Source: Streptomyces albus subsp. albus | GTDB lineage: Bacteria > Actinomycetota > Actinomycetes > Streptomycetales > Streptomycetaceae | Length of the DNA stretch: 64,000 nt | Assembly: GCF_000725885.1 (NCBI RefSeq) | Contig: NZ_JODR01000018.1 | Coordinates: forward strand, 248,001-312,000 | Reading direction: 5' to 3' | In this document: positions 35,405 to 44,706 of the stretch, in pieces | How the letters are laid out: every line of letters begins with the position of its first letter | Numbering within the stretch: position 1 is the stretch's first letter | Notes under the pieces: model-generated | Databases searched by the model: none | What the model was told of the DNA's origin: nothing | What the model saw: the letters and a program-made list of their open reading frames with translations, nothing else | Made by a program: the position numbers and the translations under genes

Positions 35405-36526
35405 TCAGCGGAAGAGGCGGAAGAATCCACGCACCTGCTCGACCAGCGACTCCGGCTGCTCCAGCGCGGCGAAGTGGCCGCCGCGCGGCAGCTCCTCGAA
35501 CCAGCGCAGGTCGGTGAACCGCAGCTCGGCCTCCCGCCTCGACGGGCGGGTTATGTCGCGCGGGTAGACCGACAGCCCGGACGGCGCGGTCACCGTGTCC
35601 CGGAAGTCGGCGAAGCTCTCCCAGTACAGGCGTGCCGACGACGTGGCCGACGCGGTGAACCAGTAGACCGAGATCTCGTCGAGGATCGTCTGCCGCGACA
35701 ACGCGTCCTCGGGGTGGCCGTCGTTGTCCGTCCACGCCCAGAACTTCTCGGCGATCCAGGCGGCCTGCCCGGCCGGGGAGTCGGTGAGGGCGTAGCCGAG
35801 TGTCTGCGGCCGGGTCGCCTGGATCGCCGAGTATCCCCGGCCGGTGCGCCGCATCTCCTTCTCGGCCTCAAGATTCGCCAGCTCCGCGGGTGTCGGGTCG
35901 TCGAACGTGCCCGCCGCCACGGATCCCAGGTTCAGGTGGACGCCGGCGACCCGCTCGGGCGCCACTTCGCCCAGCGCCCCGGACACCGCCGAACCCCAGT
36001 CACCGCCCTGCGCGCCGTACCGTTCGTAACCCAGCGAGACCATCAAGGTGTCCCAGGCGCGCGCGATGCGAGTGACGCCCCACCCGGTCGTCGACGGCTT
36101 GTCGCTCCAGCCGTACCCGGGCAACGACGGCGCGACCACGTGGAACGCGTCCGCCGGGTCACCGCCGTGCGCGCGGGGGTCGGTCAGCGGGCCGAGGACC
36201 TCCAGGAATTCGAGTACCGAGCCCGGCCACCCGTGTGTGAGCACGAGCGGGAACGCGTCCGGCTCCGGCGAGCGGACGTGCAGGAAGTGGATGCCCAGCC
36301 CGTCGATGGTGTCGCGGTACTGCGGGAACACGTTCAGCCGCTCGGCGAACCCGAAGTCGTAGTCCTCGGCCCAGCTGCGGCACAGCTCCCGCGCGTACGC
36401 CAGCGGCAGCCCCTGTGACCAGTCGTCCACCGGCTCGCGTTCGGGCCACCGTGTCCGGCGCAGTCGTTCACGCAGGTCCGCGATCTCGGCTTCGGTGATG
36501 CTGACCTCGAATGGCTCGGCGGACAT
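35405..36526 (-). CDS. Epoxide hydrolase-like alpha/beta hydrolase with EHN domain
   Basis: Protein of 373 residues with the N-terminal epoxide hydrolase domain (EVSITEAEIADLRERLRRTRWP) and an alpha/beta hydrolase core. The oxyanion motif is THGWPGS, the nucleophile is D176 in QGGDWGS, and a late GGHFAALEQPE carries the catalytic histidine. Such enzymes add water to epoxides. The ATG has AAGGAG eight bases upstream. It lies 51 bases after the MFS transporter on the same strand, so the two are probably co-transcribed as a detoxification or export unit under the divergent CGNR regulator. Confidence 0.91.
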   Translation of the reverse strand: MSAEPFEVSITEAEIADLRERLRRTRWPEREPVDDWSQGLPLAYARELCRSWAEDYDFGFAERLNVFPQYRDTIDGLGIHFLHVRSPEPDAFPLVLTHGWPGSVLEFLEVLGPLTDPRAHGGDPADAFHVVAPSLPGYGWSDKPSTTGWGVTRIARAWDTLMVSLGYERYGAQGGDWGSAVSGALGEVAPERVAGVHLNLGSVAAGTFDDPTPAELANLEAEKEMRRTGRGYSAIQATRPQTLGYALTDSPAGQAAWIAEKFWAWTDNDGHPEDALSRQTILDEISVYWFTASATSSARLYWESFADFRDTVTAPSGLSVYPRDITRPSRREAELRFTDLRWFEELPRGGHFAALEQPESLVEQVRGFFRLFR

Positions 36527-36577
36527 GGCAGGGCTCCTTACTGTGGAGGCGTTGTCGGATCAGGTGCGGGCGGGCCG

Positions 36578-38023
36578 TCAGTGCGGGCTCCCACGCGTGG
36601 CACCGGGTGCGGGGCGGCGGCCGGCGGCAGGGCGCCGGGTCAGGCTGATGACGAGTCCGGCCAGGGGGAGTGCCGCGAGCACGGCGAGGGCCACCGGCGC
36701 CGGCACGATGCCGGACAGACCCGCGACAGCGGCCGGACCGATCCCGCCGCCCAGGACGTTCATGAAGTTGAGCAGGCCTTGCGCGGTGTTGCGGTCGTCC
36801 GCGGCGACCAGGTCCGGTGCGAGGTTCACCAGTACGGCTTGGGCACCGGCGAACCCGCATACGGTCAAGGCCGTGCCGAGGACGACCGGGACCGGCCCGG
36901 TGGAGACCGCGACCACGAGCACGCCGATGACGGTGAGTGCCGCAAGCCCGGCCGACATCTGCCAGCCGGTGAACCGGTCGGTCAACGTGCCGACCAGCCG
37001 CCCGGCCAGCACCGAGCAGGCGGCGGCCGGGAGCAGGAGCACGCCGGCTTCCAGGGGGCCACCGCCGGTGGCCTGCTCGATCAGGGACGGGGCGCGGAAC
37101 AGCACCCCGTAGTAGCCGGCGAAGACGGCCCCGCCGATGAGCCCGGCCGCCGGGAAGCCGCGGGATGCGATCACCCGCCGGGGCACGAACCCGTCGGGTG
37201 TGCTGCGCACCCGCCACCACAGCCCTGCGGCGGCGAGCGCACCGGCGGCGGCCACGACGAGCGTGACCGGAGCGGGCAGGCCGACCGAGTGTGCCTGCAG
37301 CAACGTGATCAAGGAGCCGGCGAGTACCGACAGCACGGCCGCGCCGACGACATCGAGTCGCCCGGCCGGGCCGTTTCGCTCGCCGGCTCCGCTCCGCCCC
37401 GGCGCGCGCCTGCTCGGCAATGCGGCCAGCAGCAGGGGCAGCGCGAGGACCGGGATCGCGAGCACGGCACGCCACCCGAGCCATGCGGTCACCGCTCCGC
37501 CTATCAGCGTCCCGCACCCCGACGCCGTCGCGCTGGCCGCCGCGATGAGTCCCAGGACGCGGATCCGTTGCCGCCCGGGAAGGGCGGTGGCCGCGGCGAA
37601 GACGGCGATCACCGTCGCGCCCGCCCCGGCGCCGCCGATCAGCCGGCCGACGATCACGACGGACAGCACCGGCCCGGCTCCGGCGAGCGCGGAGCCCGCG
37701 GCGAGCGTCACGACCCCGGCGACCAGGACCTGGAAGGGGCTCCAGCGGACCAGCAGCCGGCCCGCGACCGGCATCGCCAGCGCGGAGGTCAGCGACCATG
37801 CGGCGAGAATCCATGCGGTGGCCCCGAACGGCACCGCGAGTGCGCGGCCGATGGCCGGCAGGGCCACAGACGGCGCTCCCAGTGCCACGTACATCGGCAG
37901 CACCAGCATTCCCAGGGTCAGCCCCAGCCGGCGCCCGCCCGGGGCATCCGTTCGCTCCGGTGCCGGACCACCTCCCGGCGGGGTCGTCCGCGACGTCGGC
38001 CCCTGCGAGGTATTTTGTGACAT
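36578..38023 (-). CDS. MFS drug-type exporter, probably 14 TM (DHA2-like)
   Basis: Major facilitator protein of 481 residues. The helices include LGLTLGMLVLPMYVALGAPSV, AWILAAWSLTSALAMPVAGRL (motif A region), VIVGRLIGGAGAGATVIAVF (motif B), SGCGTLIGGAVTAWLGWRAVL (motif C, a drug/H+ antiporter mark) and a C-terminal half ending LAVLAALPLAGLVISL. The 35 residues before the first helix are polar. Divergent from the CGNR regulator with only 51 bases between starts, so the two probably share a promoter region. Substrate unknown. Confidence 0.88.
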   Translation of the reverse strand: MSQNTSQGPTSRTTPPGGGPAPERTDAPGGRRLGLTLGMLVLPMYVALGAPSVALPAIGRALAVPFGATAWILAAWSLTSALAMPVAGRLLVRWSPFQVLVAGVVTLAAGSALAGAGPVLSVVIVGRLIGGAGAGATVIAVFAAATALPGRQRIRVLGLIAAASATASGCGTLIGGAVTAWLGWRAVLAIPVLALPLLLAALPSRRAPGRSGAGERNGPAGRLDVVGAAVLSVLAGSLITLLQAHSVGLPAPVTLVVAAAGALAAAGLWWRVRSTPDGFVPRRVIASRGFPAAGLIGGAVFAGYYGVLFRAPSLIEQATGGGPLEAGVLLLPAAACSVLAGRLVGTLTDRFTGWQMSAGLAALTVIGVLVVAVSTGPVPVVLGTALTVCGFAGAQAVLVNLAPDLVAADDRNTAQGLLNFMNVLGGGIGPAAVAGLSGIVPAPVALAVLAALPLAGLVISLTRRPAAGRRPAPGATRGSPH

Positions 38024-38074
38024 GTGAAAGCTCCTTTGGGTGTAACGCTACGGAGCAGTGAGGAGACACGTCAA

Positions 38075-38659
38075 ATGCGGGACGCGTATTACAGTCCATT
38101 GGTGGTCCAGACGGCCGTCGATCTGGCCAACACCCTGAAGCCGGTCAAGGGAGAGGACGCGCTGGAGACCGTGGAGCAGCTCCGGGACTTCCTCGACGAC
38201 CATCCCGCGGCCGGGCCTCCGCGTCCGGCGGCGGACCAAGGGACCGGTCCGCGGCGTCTCACCCGCGCCGACCTGGCGGAAGTCCGCGCGTTGCGCGAGA
38301 CGGTGCGTGAGGTGCTCGAACGGGCGAACGCGGACGCCGACGCGGCTGCGGCTCTGATCAACGAGGGCCTGCGTCGCAGCCGCGCCACCCCGGTACTGCG
38401 CCACGAGGACGACCGCTGGTGGACCGAGGTGACCGCCGACACCGACCGCTGCGCGGCGCACCTCGCCGCGATCACGCTCAGCGCATTGGCCTCCGTGATC
38501 GCCACGCTCGGTCCCGCGCGTCTCGGCGTATGTGCCGGGCCGACCTGCCGGGCCACTTTCGTGGACCTCTCGCGCAACGGCTCGAAGCAGTACTGCACCC
38601 GGACCTGCGCACACCGGGCCAGCGTCGCGGCCTACCGCAGCCGACACAGCCCGCGTTGA
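38075..38659 (+). CDS. CGNR zinc-finger (ABATE-domain) regulator
   Basis: Protein of 194 residues with the N-terminal ABATE ligand-binding domain (VQTAVDLANTLKP to ALRETVREVLERANA) and a C-terminal CGNR zinc finger. The finger is in RLGVCAGPTCRATFVDLS and SKQYCTRTCAHRASVAAYR, with cysteines spaced CX4C and CX3C. Proteins of this family are putative transcriptional regulators. AGGAG nine bases before the ATG fixes the start; an in-frame extension of 17 codons lacks a site. The gene is divergent from the MFS exporter, the usual place for its regulator. Confidence 0.88.
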   Translation: MRDAYYSPLVVQTAVDLANTLKPVKGEDALETVEQLRDFLDDHPAAGPPRPAADQGTGPRRLTRADLAEVRALRETVREVLERANADADAAAALINEGLRRSRATPVLRHEDDRWWTEVTADTDRCAAHLAAITLSALASVIATLGPARLGVCAGPTCRATFVDLSRNGSKQYCTRTCAHRASVAAYRSRHSPR

Positions 38660-38961
38660 GCACCGGCACCCGGCCCTGCCGGGCCGGGCCTGTCCGAATG
38701 TGACCGACGACCCCGAGGCCGCGGCAAGTTCCGGCCCACGCCGTCGAGATGGAAGAAGCGCGTCGGCTACTCCACGAACCGCCTGTACGCCGCAGCCTGC
38801 TCATCAGCCGGAGAATCCACCGGCACCAGGCGGACGGTGGCCCCACGCCACACCGCTCACACGAAGTGCGCCGAACCCCGGCAGCGGAGTGGACCACCGT
38901 GCTGAGCGCCCAGGTCGAGCGCCCAGCGCCGACGGCTGTTCCGCTGTTCTCCGAGGGCGGG
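38660..38961. other. 302-base gap without a supported gene
   Basis: Spacer between the convergent CGNR and GH63-type genes. Small CG-rich hairpins near 38665-38690 may terminate transcription. On the minus strand a short frame (38767-38853) would encode a 29-residue end of natural-looking composition (GATVRLVPVDSPADEQAAAY, then RRFVE). It has stops just upstream in that frame, so it could be a gene remnant, but I cannot name it. Confidence 0.4.
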
Positions 38962-40425
38962 TCAGGGGACGGGCGCGCCGGTGCGGGACGCGCGCTGCGG
39001 GTCCGCGCCGACGACCGGGTCGGCGAGCAGGTCGAGCGTCAGGGCGGCGGTCCAGCCGAACTCACGGGCACCGCGCCCCTCGCCGGTGTACGGGTCGAGG
39101 TACTCCGCGAACCGCGTCGCGCCCGCCGCCCGCAGCACCTCGCCGGCCAGCGCGTCCGCACGGGCCCGCTCCCCGTACCGCGACAGGCCCCGCACCAGCA
39201 GCCAGTTGACGTTGAACCAGGCGGGGCCGCGCCAGTAGCGGCGCCGGTCGAAGGCGGCGCCCCGCAGGTCGTAACTGGGCAGCAGCCGTACGGCCGAGCC
39301 CAGCCCGAAATGCTCACCGGCGACAGTGCGCAGCAGGGCGTCGGCGACCGGCCGGGGCAGACCGGGCACGACGAGCGGCAGCAGTCCCGCGGCGCTGCGT
39401 TCGGCCACCAGCCGGCCGGCGGGCCCCGCACCGGACTGCCGGGGTCCGGCCCGCAGATCGCGGGCGAGGAACTGACCGGCCTGCTCGGACCACAGCCGCC
39501 GCACCAGCGCGTCGGTCAGTTCGGCGGCCCGCGCCCGGTGGGGGCCGGGATCGTGGCCCAGCGCCTCGGCGATCCGGGCGAGGGCGTGCTCGGCGGCGGC
39601 GTACAGCGCGTTGAAGCCGGGGTCCTCGACGGCGAAGGCGTGTTCCGCGGCGGCGTCCCGGTAGCCGTGGTCGCGGTACGCGGCGGCGAGCCGTACGTAC
39701 CGCCCGTAGTCCAGGTCGGTGGGCCGGTCGGCGGCGTCCCCGTGCGTCAGGTCCGCGCGGCGGTACGTCGCGGGGTCGGCGGGGGCGATCCGGGACAGCG
39801 GCCCGTCCCAGCACGGGCTGTTGTCCATCCCGGGTTCCCACGGGTGCACGACCGCGGCGAGGCCGCCGCCGTCCAGGTCACGGTGGCGGGCCAGATACCG
39901 GTGCCAGGCCACCAGCCGCGGATGGACGCGGGCCAGGAAGCCGCGCCGTGCGGAGGCGTCCGGGTCGGCGCCGTGGACGAGCCACGCGGCCAGTGCGTGG
40001 ACGGGCGGCTGCACGATGCCGGAGGTCTCCACCGCCCCCGGCGCCCCACAGGGCGCACCGGCCGTGGAGGAGCGCCAGAAGGAGGGGGAGGGGAAGTAGG
40101 CGTCCGGCGGCACCTCCGCGTTGAAGACGATGTGCGGCACCCGCCCGTCGGCCCACTGCGCGGACAGCAGTGTCTCCAGTTCCCGCTGTGCCCGTACGGG
40201 GGAGAGATGGCGCAGCCCGATGGCGATGAACGCGGAATCCCAGCTCCACTGGTGCGGGTACAGGCTGCGGGACGGGACGGTCGAGGTGCCGGTCCAGTTG
40301 CCGTCGAGCACCCGGGCGGCGGCGCGGCGCAGGGCGCGGTGGGTGTCGGGGCGGCGCGGGGGAGCGGTGCGGGGGCGGGGGAGTGCGGCGGCGTGGGTGC
40401 CGGGGACCGGCGGGGTGGTTGTCAC
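38962..40425 (-). CDS. GH63-type glycosidase (mannosyl-/glucosylglycerate hydrolase-like)
   Basis: Cytoplasmic (no signal peptide) glycoside hydrolase of 487 residues with an (alpha/alpha)6 barrel. Key segments are YPHQWSWDSAFIAIGL, IVQPPVHALAAWLV, the acidic HPWEPGMDNSPCWD, RYWRGPAWFNVNWLL and the late REFGWTAALTLDLL. This arrangement is that of mannosylglycerate/glucosylglycerate hydrolases and related GH63 enzymes, with the catalytic acid probably in WEPGMDNS. It is divergent from a sugar ABC importer, which suggests that the importer brings in its substrate. An alternative is another small alpha-glucoside or alpha-mannoside. Confidence 0.82.
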   Translation of the reverse strand: MTTTPPVPGTHAAALPRPRTAPPRRPDTHRALRRAAARVLDGNWTGTSTVPSRSLYPHQWSWDSAFIAIGLRHLSPVRAQRELETLLSAQWADGRVPHIVFNAEVPPDAYFPSPSFWRSSTAGAPCGAPGAVETSGIVQPPVHALAAWLVHGADPDASARRGFLARVHPRLVAWHRYLARHRDLDGGGLAAVVHPWEPGMDNSPCWDGPLSRIAPADPATYRRADLTHGDAADRPTDLDYGRYVRLAAAYRDHGYRDAAAEHAFAVEDPGFNALYAAAEHALARIAEALGHDPGPHRARAAELTDALVRRLWSEQAGQFLARDLRAGPRQSGAGPAGRLVAERSAAGLLPLVVPGLPRPVADALLRTVAGEHFGLGSAVRLLPSYDLRGAAFDRRRYWRGPAWFNVNWLLVRGLSRYGERARADALAGEVLRAAGATRFAEYLDPYTGEGRGAREFGWTAALTLDLLADPVVGADPQRASRTGAPVP

Positions 40426-40671
40426 CGTGGCACCTCGTGCGGGCCGTCACAGCAGCCCTGTCGGGCGGTATGTTCCTTGCGTGCCGATATGCCCGAATGG
40501 GGAAGGGCGGTGGGCCGGGTCATGTGCTCCACGGCGTGCTCCGAGCGGGTCGACATCGGCAGACCAGTCGAAGGTACCTCGCAACGACGTCCGCCCGGCA
40601 GACGCGACCCTCGCCGTGAAGCGGGACGGCGCGGCGGACAGCCGGTGGGGACCGACGCGAAGTGAGGCCGT

Positions 40672-42093
40672 ATGCGGAGGTGGAGACGGCGTTCGCGGGC
40701 GACCGCGGCAGGGCTCGCCGGGCTGCTCGGCGTGACCCTTGTCACCGGGTGCTCCGGCGGCGACGGGGCCGGGGCACCCGACCGGAAGCTCACCGTGTGG
40801 ACGCTGGAGAACCTGCCCGCACGGACCGCCGCGACCCGCGAGATCATCGCCCGCTGGGAGCGGCGCAGCGGCGTCCGGGTCACCCTCGTCGGGGTGGACG
40901 AGACCCAGCTGCCCCAGATGATCATGTCCGCGGCGGCGGCAGGTGACCTCCCCGACGTGATCGCGGCCCTCCCCCTCGGCCAGCTCTGGCAGATGCACGG
41001 CAACGAACTGCTGAACACCCGGCTCCCCGCCCAGGTGGTGCGGAGACTCGGCGCCCGCACCTTCACCCCCACCGCGCTGCGGCTGACCCAGGACGGCGGC
41101 AGGCGGCTGGCGGTGCCCTCGGACGCCTGGCTCCAGCTCCTGGTCCACCGCAAGGACCTGTTCGCCAGGGCCGGACTGGCCCGGCCCACCGGCTACCACG
41201 CCATGGAAGCGGCGGCCGACGCACTCGACCGGGGCCGGCGCGACGGCATCGCACTCGCCACCGACCCGGGCGACGTCTTCACCCAGCAGAGCTTCGAGAC
41301 CATGGCACTGGCAGACGACTGCCGCCTCGTCACGCGCAGGGGAGGCGGCCGGACGGCGGTGACGCTCGACTCGCCCGCCTGCCGCCGCACCTTCGCCGCC
41401 TACCGGGCACTCGCCCGCGACCACGGGCCCGCCGGCACACAGACGCTGGACACGACCCGCGCCGCCTACTTCGCCGGCCGCGCCCCGATGCTGCTGTGGT
41501 CCTCCTTCCTGCTGGACGAACTCGCGGGGGAACGGGCGGACACCAGGCCCAGCTGCCCGCAGTGCAAGAAGGACCCCGGCTTCCTCGCCAGGAACAGCGG
41601 GATCACCACCGCGCTCAAAGGACCGGACGCGGCGCGGCCCGGCCGTTTCGGGGAGATCACCTCCTGGGCGGTCACCAGAACCGCCGAGGCCAGGGCGTCC
41701 CGCGAACTGATCACCTACATGATGAGCACCGGCTACCAGGACTGGTTCGGCATGGCACCCGAAGGCAAGATCCCCGTCCGCGAAGGAACCGCGGGCGACC
41801 CCGACAAGTACACGCGGGCGTGGCGCGGCGGCCGGCTCGGTGTGGAGGCCACCCACCGCAGGCGGCTCAACGCCCTGTATCCCGAGGCACTGCTGGACGA
41901 ACTCCTCGACGGCGTCCGCCACATGCGCCGCTGGGGCATCACCGAGGGGGAGGGCGCCCTGGTCGGTGCCGCGGGCGGGGAACTGCCCGTGGCCAGGGCG
42001 GTCGGCGAGATGGTCAGCGGCCGGGCCTCACCCGGCGAGGCCGCCCGCCGCGCCGCCGAGGACGTCACCGCCCTGCGCAGGTCCCTCCGATGA
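40672..42093 (+). CDS. Sugar ABC importer, solute-binding lipoprotein
   Basis: Extracellular binding protein of 473 residues, cluster B type. The signal peptide has a very basic start (MRRWRRRSRA) and the lipobox LVTGCSGG. The mature part begins with KLTVWTLENLPARTAATREII, and continues with LPQMIMSAAAAGDLPDVIA, AVPSDAWLQLLVHRKDLF, LLWSSFLL and a C-terminal TSWAVTRTAEARASRELITY. A CPQC pair in the middle (SCPQCKKDPGF) is unusual for this family. Its stop overlaps the first permease (ATGA). Substrate unknown; the divergent GH63-type enzyme points to a small glycoside. Confidence 0.9.
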   Translation: MRRWRRRSRATAAGLAGLLGVTLVTGCSGGDGAGAPDRKLTVWTLENLPARTAATREIIARWERRSGVRVTLVGVDETQLPQMIMSAAAAGDLPDVIAALPLGQLWQMHGNELLNTRLPAQVVRRLGARTFTPTALRLTQDGGRRLAVPSDAWLQLLVHRKDLFARAGLARPTGYHAMEAAADALDRGRRDGIALATDPGDVFTQQSFETMALADDCRLVTRRGGGRTAVTLDSPACRRTFAAYRALARDHGPAGTQTLDTTRAAYFAGRAPMLLWSSFLLDELAGERADTRPSCPQCKKDPGFLARNSGITTALKGPDAARPGRFGEITSWAVTRTAEARASRELITYMMSTGYQDWFGMAPEGKIPVREGTAGDPDKYTRAWRGGRLGVEATHRRRLNALYPEALLDELLDGVRHMRRWGITEGEGALVGAAGGELPVARAVGEMVSGRASPGEAARRAAEDVTALRRSLR

Positions 42094-43775
42094 GCCCGCC
42101 ACCCCCGCTCCCTGCGGGACCGCCACCGGACCGCCCGGATGCGGACGGCCCGGCCGGCCCCGATGCGGACGGCTCGGCTGCCCCGGACGGTCCGCCCGGC
42201 CCCGCGCGGGACGGCTCTGCGGGCTCGGTGCCGGACGGCGCTTCGGACTCCGCGTCGGGCAGTCGCATCGCGCCCGCTGCGGACGGTCCGGCCGGCCCCG
42301 ATGCGGAAAGCTCGGCTGCCCCGGACGGTCCGCCCGGCCCCGCGCCGGATGCCTCCGCGGGTTCGGTACCCGACGGCGCTTCGGACTCCGCGTCGGACGG
42401 TCGCATCGCGCCCGCCGCGGACGGCTCCGTCGCCTCGGGTGGTTCAGCGGACTCGGTGCCGGGCGGCTTCGAGGGCTCCGCGCTGGGTGGTTCTCCGGGT
42501 TCCCCGCCGGGTGGCGCTCCGGGTTCCGTGCCGGACGGTCGGCCGGATTCACCGTCGGGCGGTCTCGCAGGCTCGGTGCTGGGCGGTGGCGTGCGGCGCG
42601 CTGCGGACGGCCCTGCCGCTTCGGGTGGTTCCGAAGGCTCCGCCTCCAGCGGCTCCGGGGGCTCCGCGCCGGGTGGTCGGGCGGACCCGCCGTCGGGCGG
42701 CCCCGGGCGCTCCGCGCCGGGTGGCCCCGCAGGCTCCGCGTCAAACCCTCCGACGGGTTCCGCGTCGGGCCGACCCGCCGGCCCTTCGCCGGGCGGCGGC
42801 CCGGGCCACGGCGGACGGACCGGGCCGGCGCGGCGTCGGCTGCTGACCCGTGCGGCGCGGGAGAACCGTGCCGGGCTGCTCTTCGTCACACCCACCGTCC
42901 TGGTGGTCCTGGTCGTCGTCGTCCTGCCGATCCTGTGGACGGTGCTGCTCTCCTTCCGGCGCGCCCGGCTCGTGGACATCCCGCACATGGGTCTGTTCGG
43001 CGACTGGTCCCTGGCCAACTTCGCGGGCGTCTTCTCGTCGTCGGACTTCTGGACCAGTCTGTGGACGACACTGCTGTACACCGTCGGGGGCACCGCGGGC
43101 TCCCTCGTACTCGGTCTGGTCGCCGCGCTCGCCCTGCGCCGCCCGTTCCGCGGCCGGGGCCTGCTGCGCGGTGCGATGCTGCTGCCGTACGTGGCGCCGG
43201 TGGTGGCCGTCACGTTCGTGTGGCAGATCGCACTCAGCCCCCAGTTCGGCATCGTCAACGAGTGGGGCGCCACGCTGCTGGGCTGGGACGATCCGATCGC
43301 CTTCCTGTCCACCCGCGACTGGGAGGTGAGCGTATGGGGGCTGCACTTCGATGTCCCGCTCGCCCTGCTGACCGTCATCGCCTTCGAGACGTGGCGCTAC
43401 TTCCCGTTCGCCTTCCTCTTCCTGCTCGCCCGGCTCCAGGCGGTGCCCACCGTGCTGGAGGAGGCCGCGCTGGTGGACGGGGCCACCCCCACCCAGCGTT
43501 TCCGCCATGTGCTGCTGCCGCAGCTGATGCCGGTCATCGCGCTGCTGTGCGTGCTGCGTTTCCTGATGACGTTCACCAAGTTCGACGACGTCTACCTGCT
43601 GACCGGCGGCGGCTCCGGCACGGACGTGGTGGCGGTGCGGGTGTACGACTTCCTCACCGCGCGTTTCGACGTCGGCGGCGCCGCCGCACAGGCGTTGGTG
43701 CTCGCCGCCGTCCTGACGGCTCTGCTGGGCGTGTGCTCCGGGCTGTTCGCGGGGAAGGTGCGGGAGGAGTCATGA
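42090..43775 (+). CDS. Sugar ABC importer permease with long low-complexity N-terminal extension
   Basis: Permease of 561 residues, of which only the last 310 or so are the normal MalF-type membrane domain. The first 245 residues are almost entirely P, G, S, A and D, without hydrophobic segments. They include two near-identical 46-residue units in tandem. The membrane part starts at RRRLLTRAARENRAGLLFVTP and has six helices. The cytoplasmic EAA loop is LEEAALVDGATPTQRFRHVLLPQ. The start is fixed by the ATGA overlap, and the repeat region is in frame with no stop. Such a cytoplasmic head is not a feature of this family. It may start translation later in some strains, but I see no strong internal ribosome site near the core. 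Confidence 0.85.
   Translation: MSPPPPLPAGPPPDRPDADGPAGPDADGSAAPDGPPGPARDGSAGSVPDGASDSASGSRIAPAADGPAGPDAESSAAPDGPPGPAPDASAGSVPDGASDSASDGRIAPAADGSVASGGSADSVPGGFEGSALGGSPGSPPGGAPGSVPDGRPDSPSGGLAGSVLGGGVRRAADGPAASGGSEGSASSGSGGSAPGGRADPPSGGPGRSAPGGPAGSASNPPTGSASGRPAGPSPGGGPGHGGRTGPARRRLLTRAARENRAGLLFVTPTVLVVLVVVVLPILWTVLLSFRRARLVDIPHMGLFGDWSLANFAGVFSSSDFWTSLWTTLLYTVGGTAGSLVLGLVAALALRRPFRGRGLLRGAMLLPYVAPVVAVTFVWQIALSPQFGIVNEWGATLLGWDDPIAFLSTRDWEVSVWGLHFDVPLALLTVIAFETWRYFPFAFLFLLARLQAVPTVLEEAALVDGATPTQRFRHVLLPQLMPVIALLCVLRFLMTFTKFDDVYLLTGGGSGTDVVAVRVYDFLTARFDVGGAAAQALVLAAVLTALLGVCSGLFAGKVREES
42141..42416 (+). repeat. 138-bp in-frame tandem duplication inside the permease gene
   Basis: Two adjacent units of exactly 138 bases (46 codons) begin at 42141 and 42279 with GCGGACGG(C/T)CCGGCCGGCC. 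They differ at roughly a dozen scattered bases, so the duplication is not brand new. A third unit starts the same way at 42417 and then diverges. The units encode ADGPAGPDA ... GSVPDGASDSAS ... RIAPA. Confidence 0.88.
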
Positions 43776-44644
43776 GGCCGAGCCGTGCGCAGGCCGAGGA
43801 ACGCCTCTTCGGGGTGCTGCGGTGGGTGGTGACCGTGCTGCTCGCCCTCGTCACCGTGCTGCCCTTCTGCTACATGCTGCTGCTGTCGGTCAAGTCCATC
43901 GACGCGCTGCTGCTGGAGCCGGGCCGGCTGTGGGTCTCCGCGCGGGAGTTCACCCTCGCCACCTACCAGCAGGTGCTGCGGCCCGCCTCGGAAGGCGGCC
44001 AGGGCTTCTTGCGCATGCTGGTCAACTCCGGGCTGGTCTCGCTGGGTACGGTCGCCCTCACCCTGCTGGCCGCGATCCCCGGCGCGTACGCCGTCACCCG
44101 GCTGCGGTTCTTCGGCAGCAGGCAGGTCAGCGCCCTGTTCCTGGCCGTCTACCTCTTCCCGGCGACGCTGCTGGCCGTGCCGCTGTTCGTGATGTTCGCG
44201 AAGCTGGGGCTGCAAGGGAGCCTGGGCGGGCTCGCCCTCGTCTACGTCGCGCAGACCGTGCCGGTGGCGGTCTACATGCTCAGGAACTACTTCGTCACCG
44301 TGCCCGCCACGCTGGAGGAGGCGGCGGCCCTCGACGGCTGCACCCGCCTCCAGACGGTGCGCAAGGTCGTCCTGCCGCTGGCCGTGCCCTCGCTCACCGC
44401 CACCGGGCTGTATGTGTTCATGATCGCCTGGAACGAGTTCCTCTTCGCCCTGCTCTTCCTGGCCGCCCGGCCCGAGAGGTGGACCGTCTCGCTGGGGCTC
44501 CAGCAGCTCGCGGGCGGCGTCGAGGTGCCCAAGACGGTGCTGATGGCGGGCTCCGTGGTGCTGACCGTCCCCGTCGTCCTGCTGTTCTTCGCCGCGGAAC
44601 GGCTCCTCACCGAGGGCCTGACCGCGGGCGCCGACAAGAGCTGA
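43772..44644 (+). CDS. Sugar ABC importer, second permease (MalG type)
   Basis: Inner-membrane permease of 290 residues with six helices, beginning LRWVVTVLLALVTVLPFCYMLL. The EAA loop is LEEAAALDGCTRLQTVRKVVLPL, which docks to the ATPase. GGGAGGAG precedes the ATG, which overlaps the stop of the first permease. No ATPase gene follows. In Streptomyces many sugar importers share the distant MsiK ATPase, and this system probably does too. Confidence 0.93.
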   Translation: MRPSRAQAEERLFGVLRWVVTVLLALVTVLPFCYMLLLSVKSIDALLLEPGRLWVSAREFTLATYQQVLRPASEGGQGFLRMLVNSGLVSLGTVALTLLAAIPGAYAVTRLRFFGSRQVSALFLAVYLFPATLLAVPLFVMFAKLGLQGSLGGLALVYVAQTVPVAVYMLRNYFVTVPATLEEAAALDGCTRLQTVRKVVLPLAVPSLTATGLYVFMIAWNEFLFALLFLAARPERWTVSLGLQQLAGGVEVPKTVLMAGSVVLTVPVVLLFFAAERLLTEGLTAGADKS

Positions 44645-44706
44645 GGGCCCGACCACCGGCCCCCGGCAGGCAGTCGGGCCGGGGACTCGCCGCAGCGCGC
44701 CCGCGA

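Noticed and set aside
38767..38853. 29-codon frame with natural-looking sequence on the minus strand
   Set aside because: Too short, with a stop immediately upstream and no ribosome site; kept only as a possible remnant.
42028..42744. Separate gene on the minus strand inside the permease repeat region
   Set aside because: The repetitive P/R/N/H composition reflects the codon repeats of the plus-strand gene, and there is no ribosome site.
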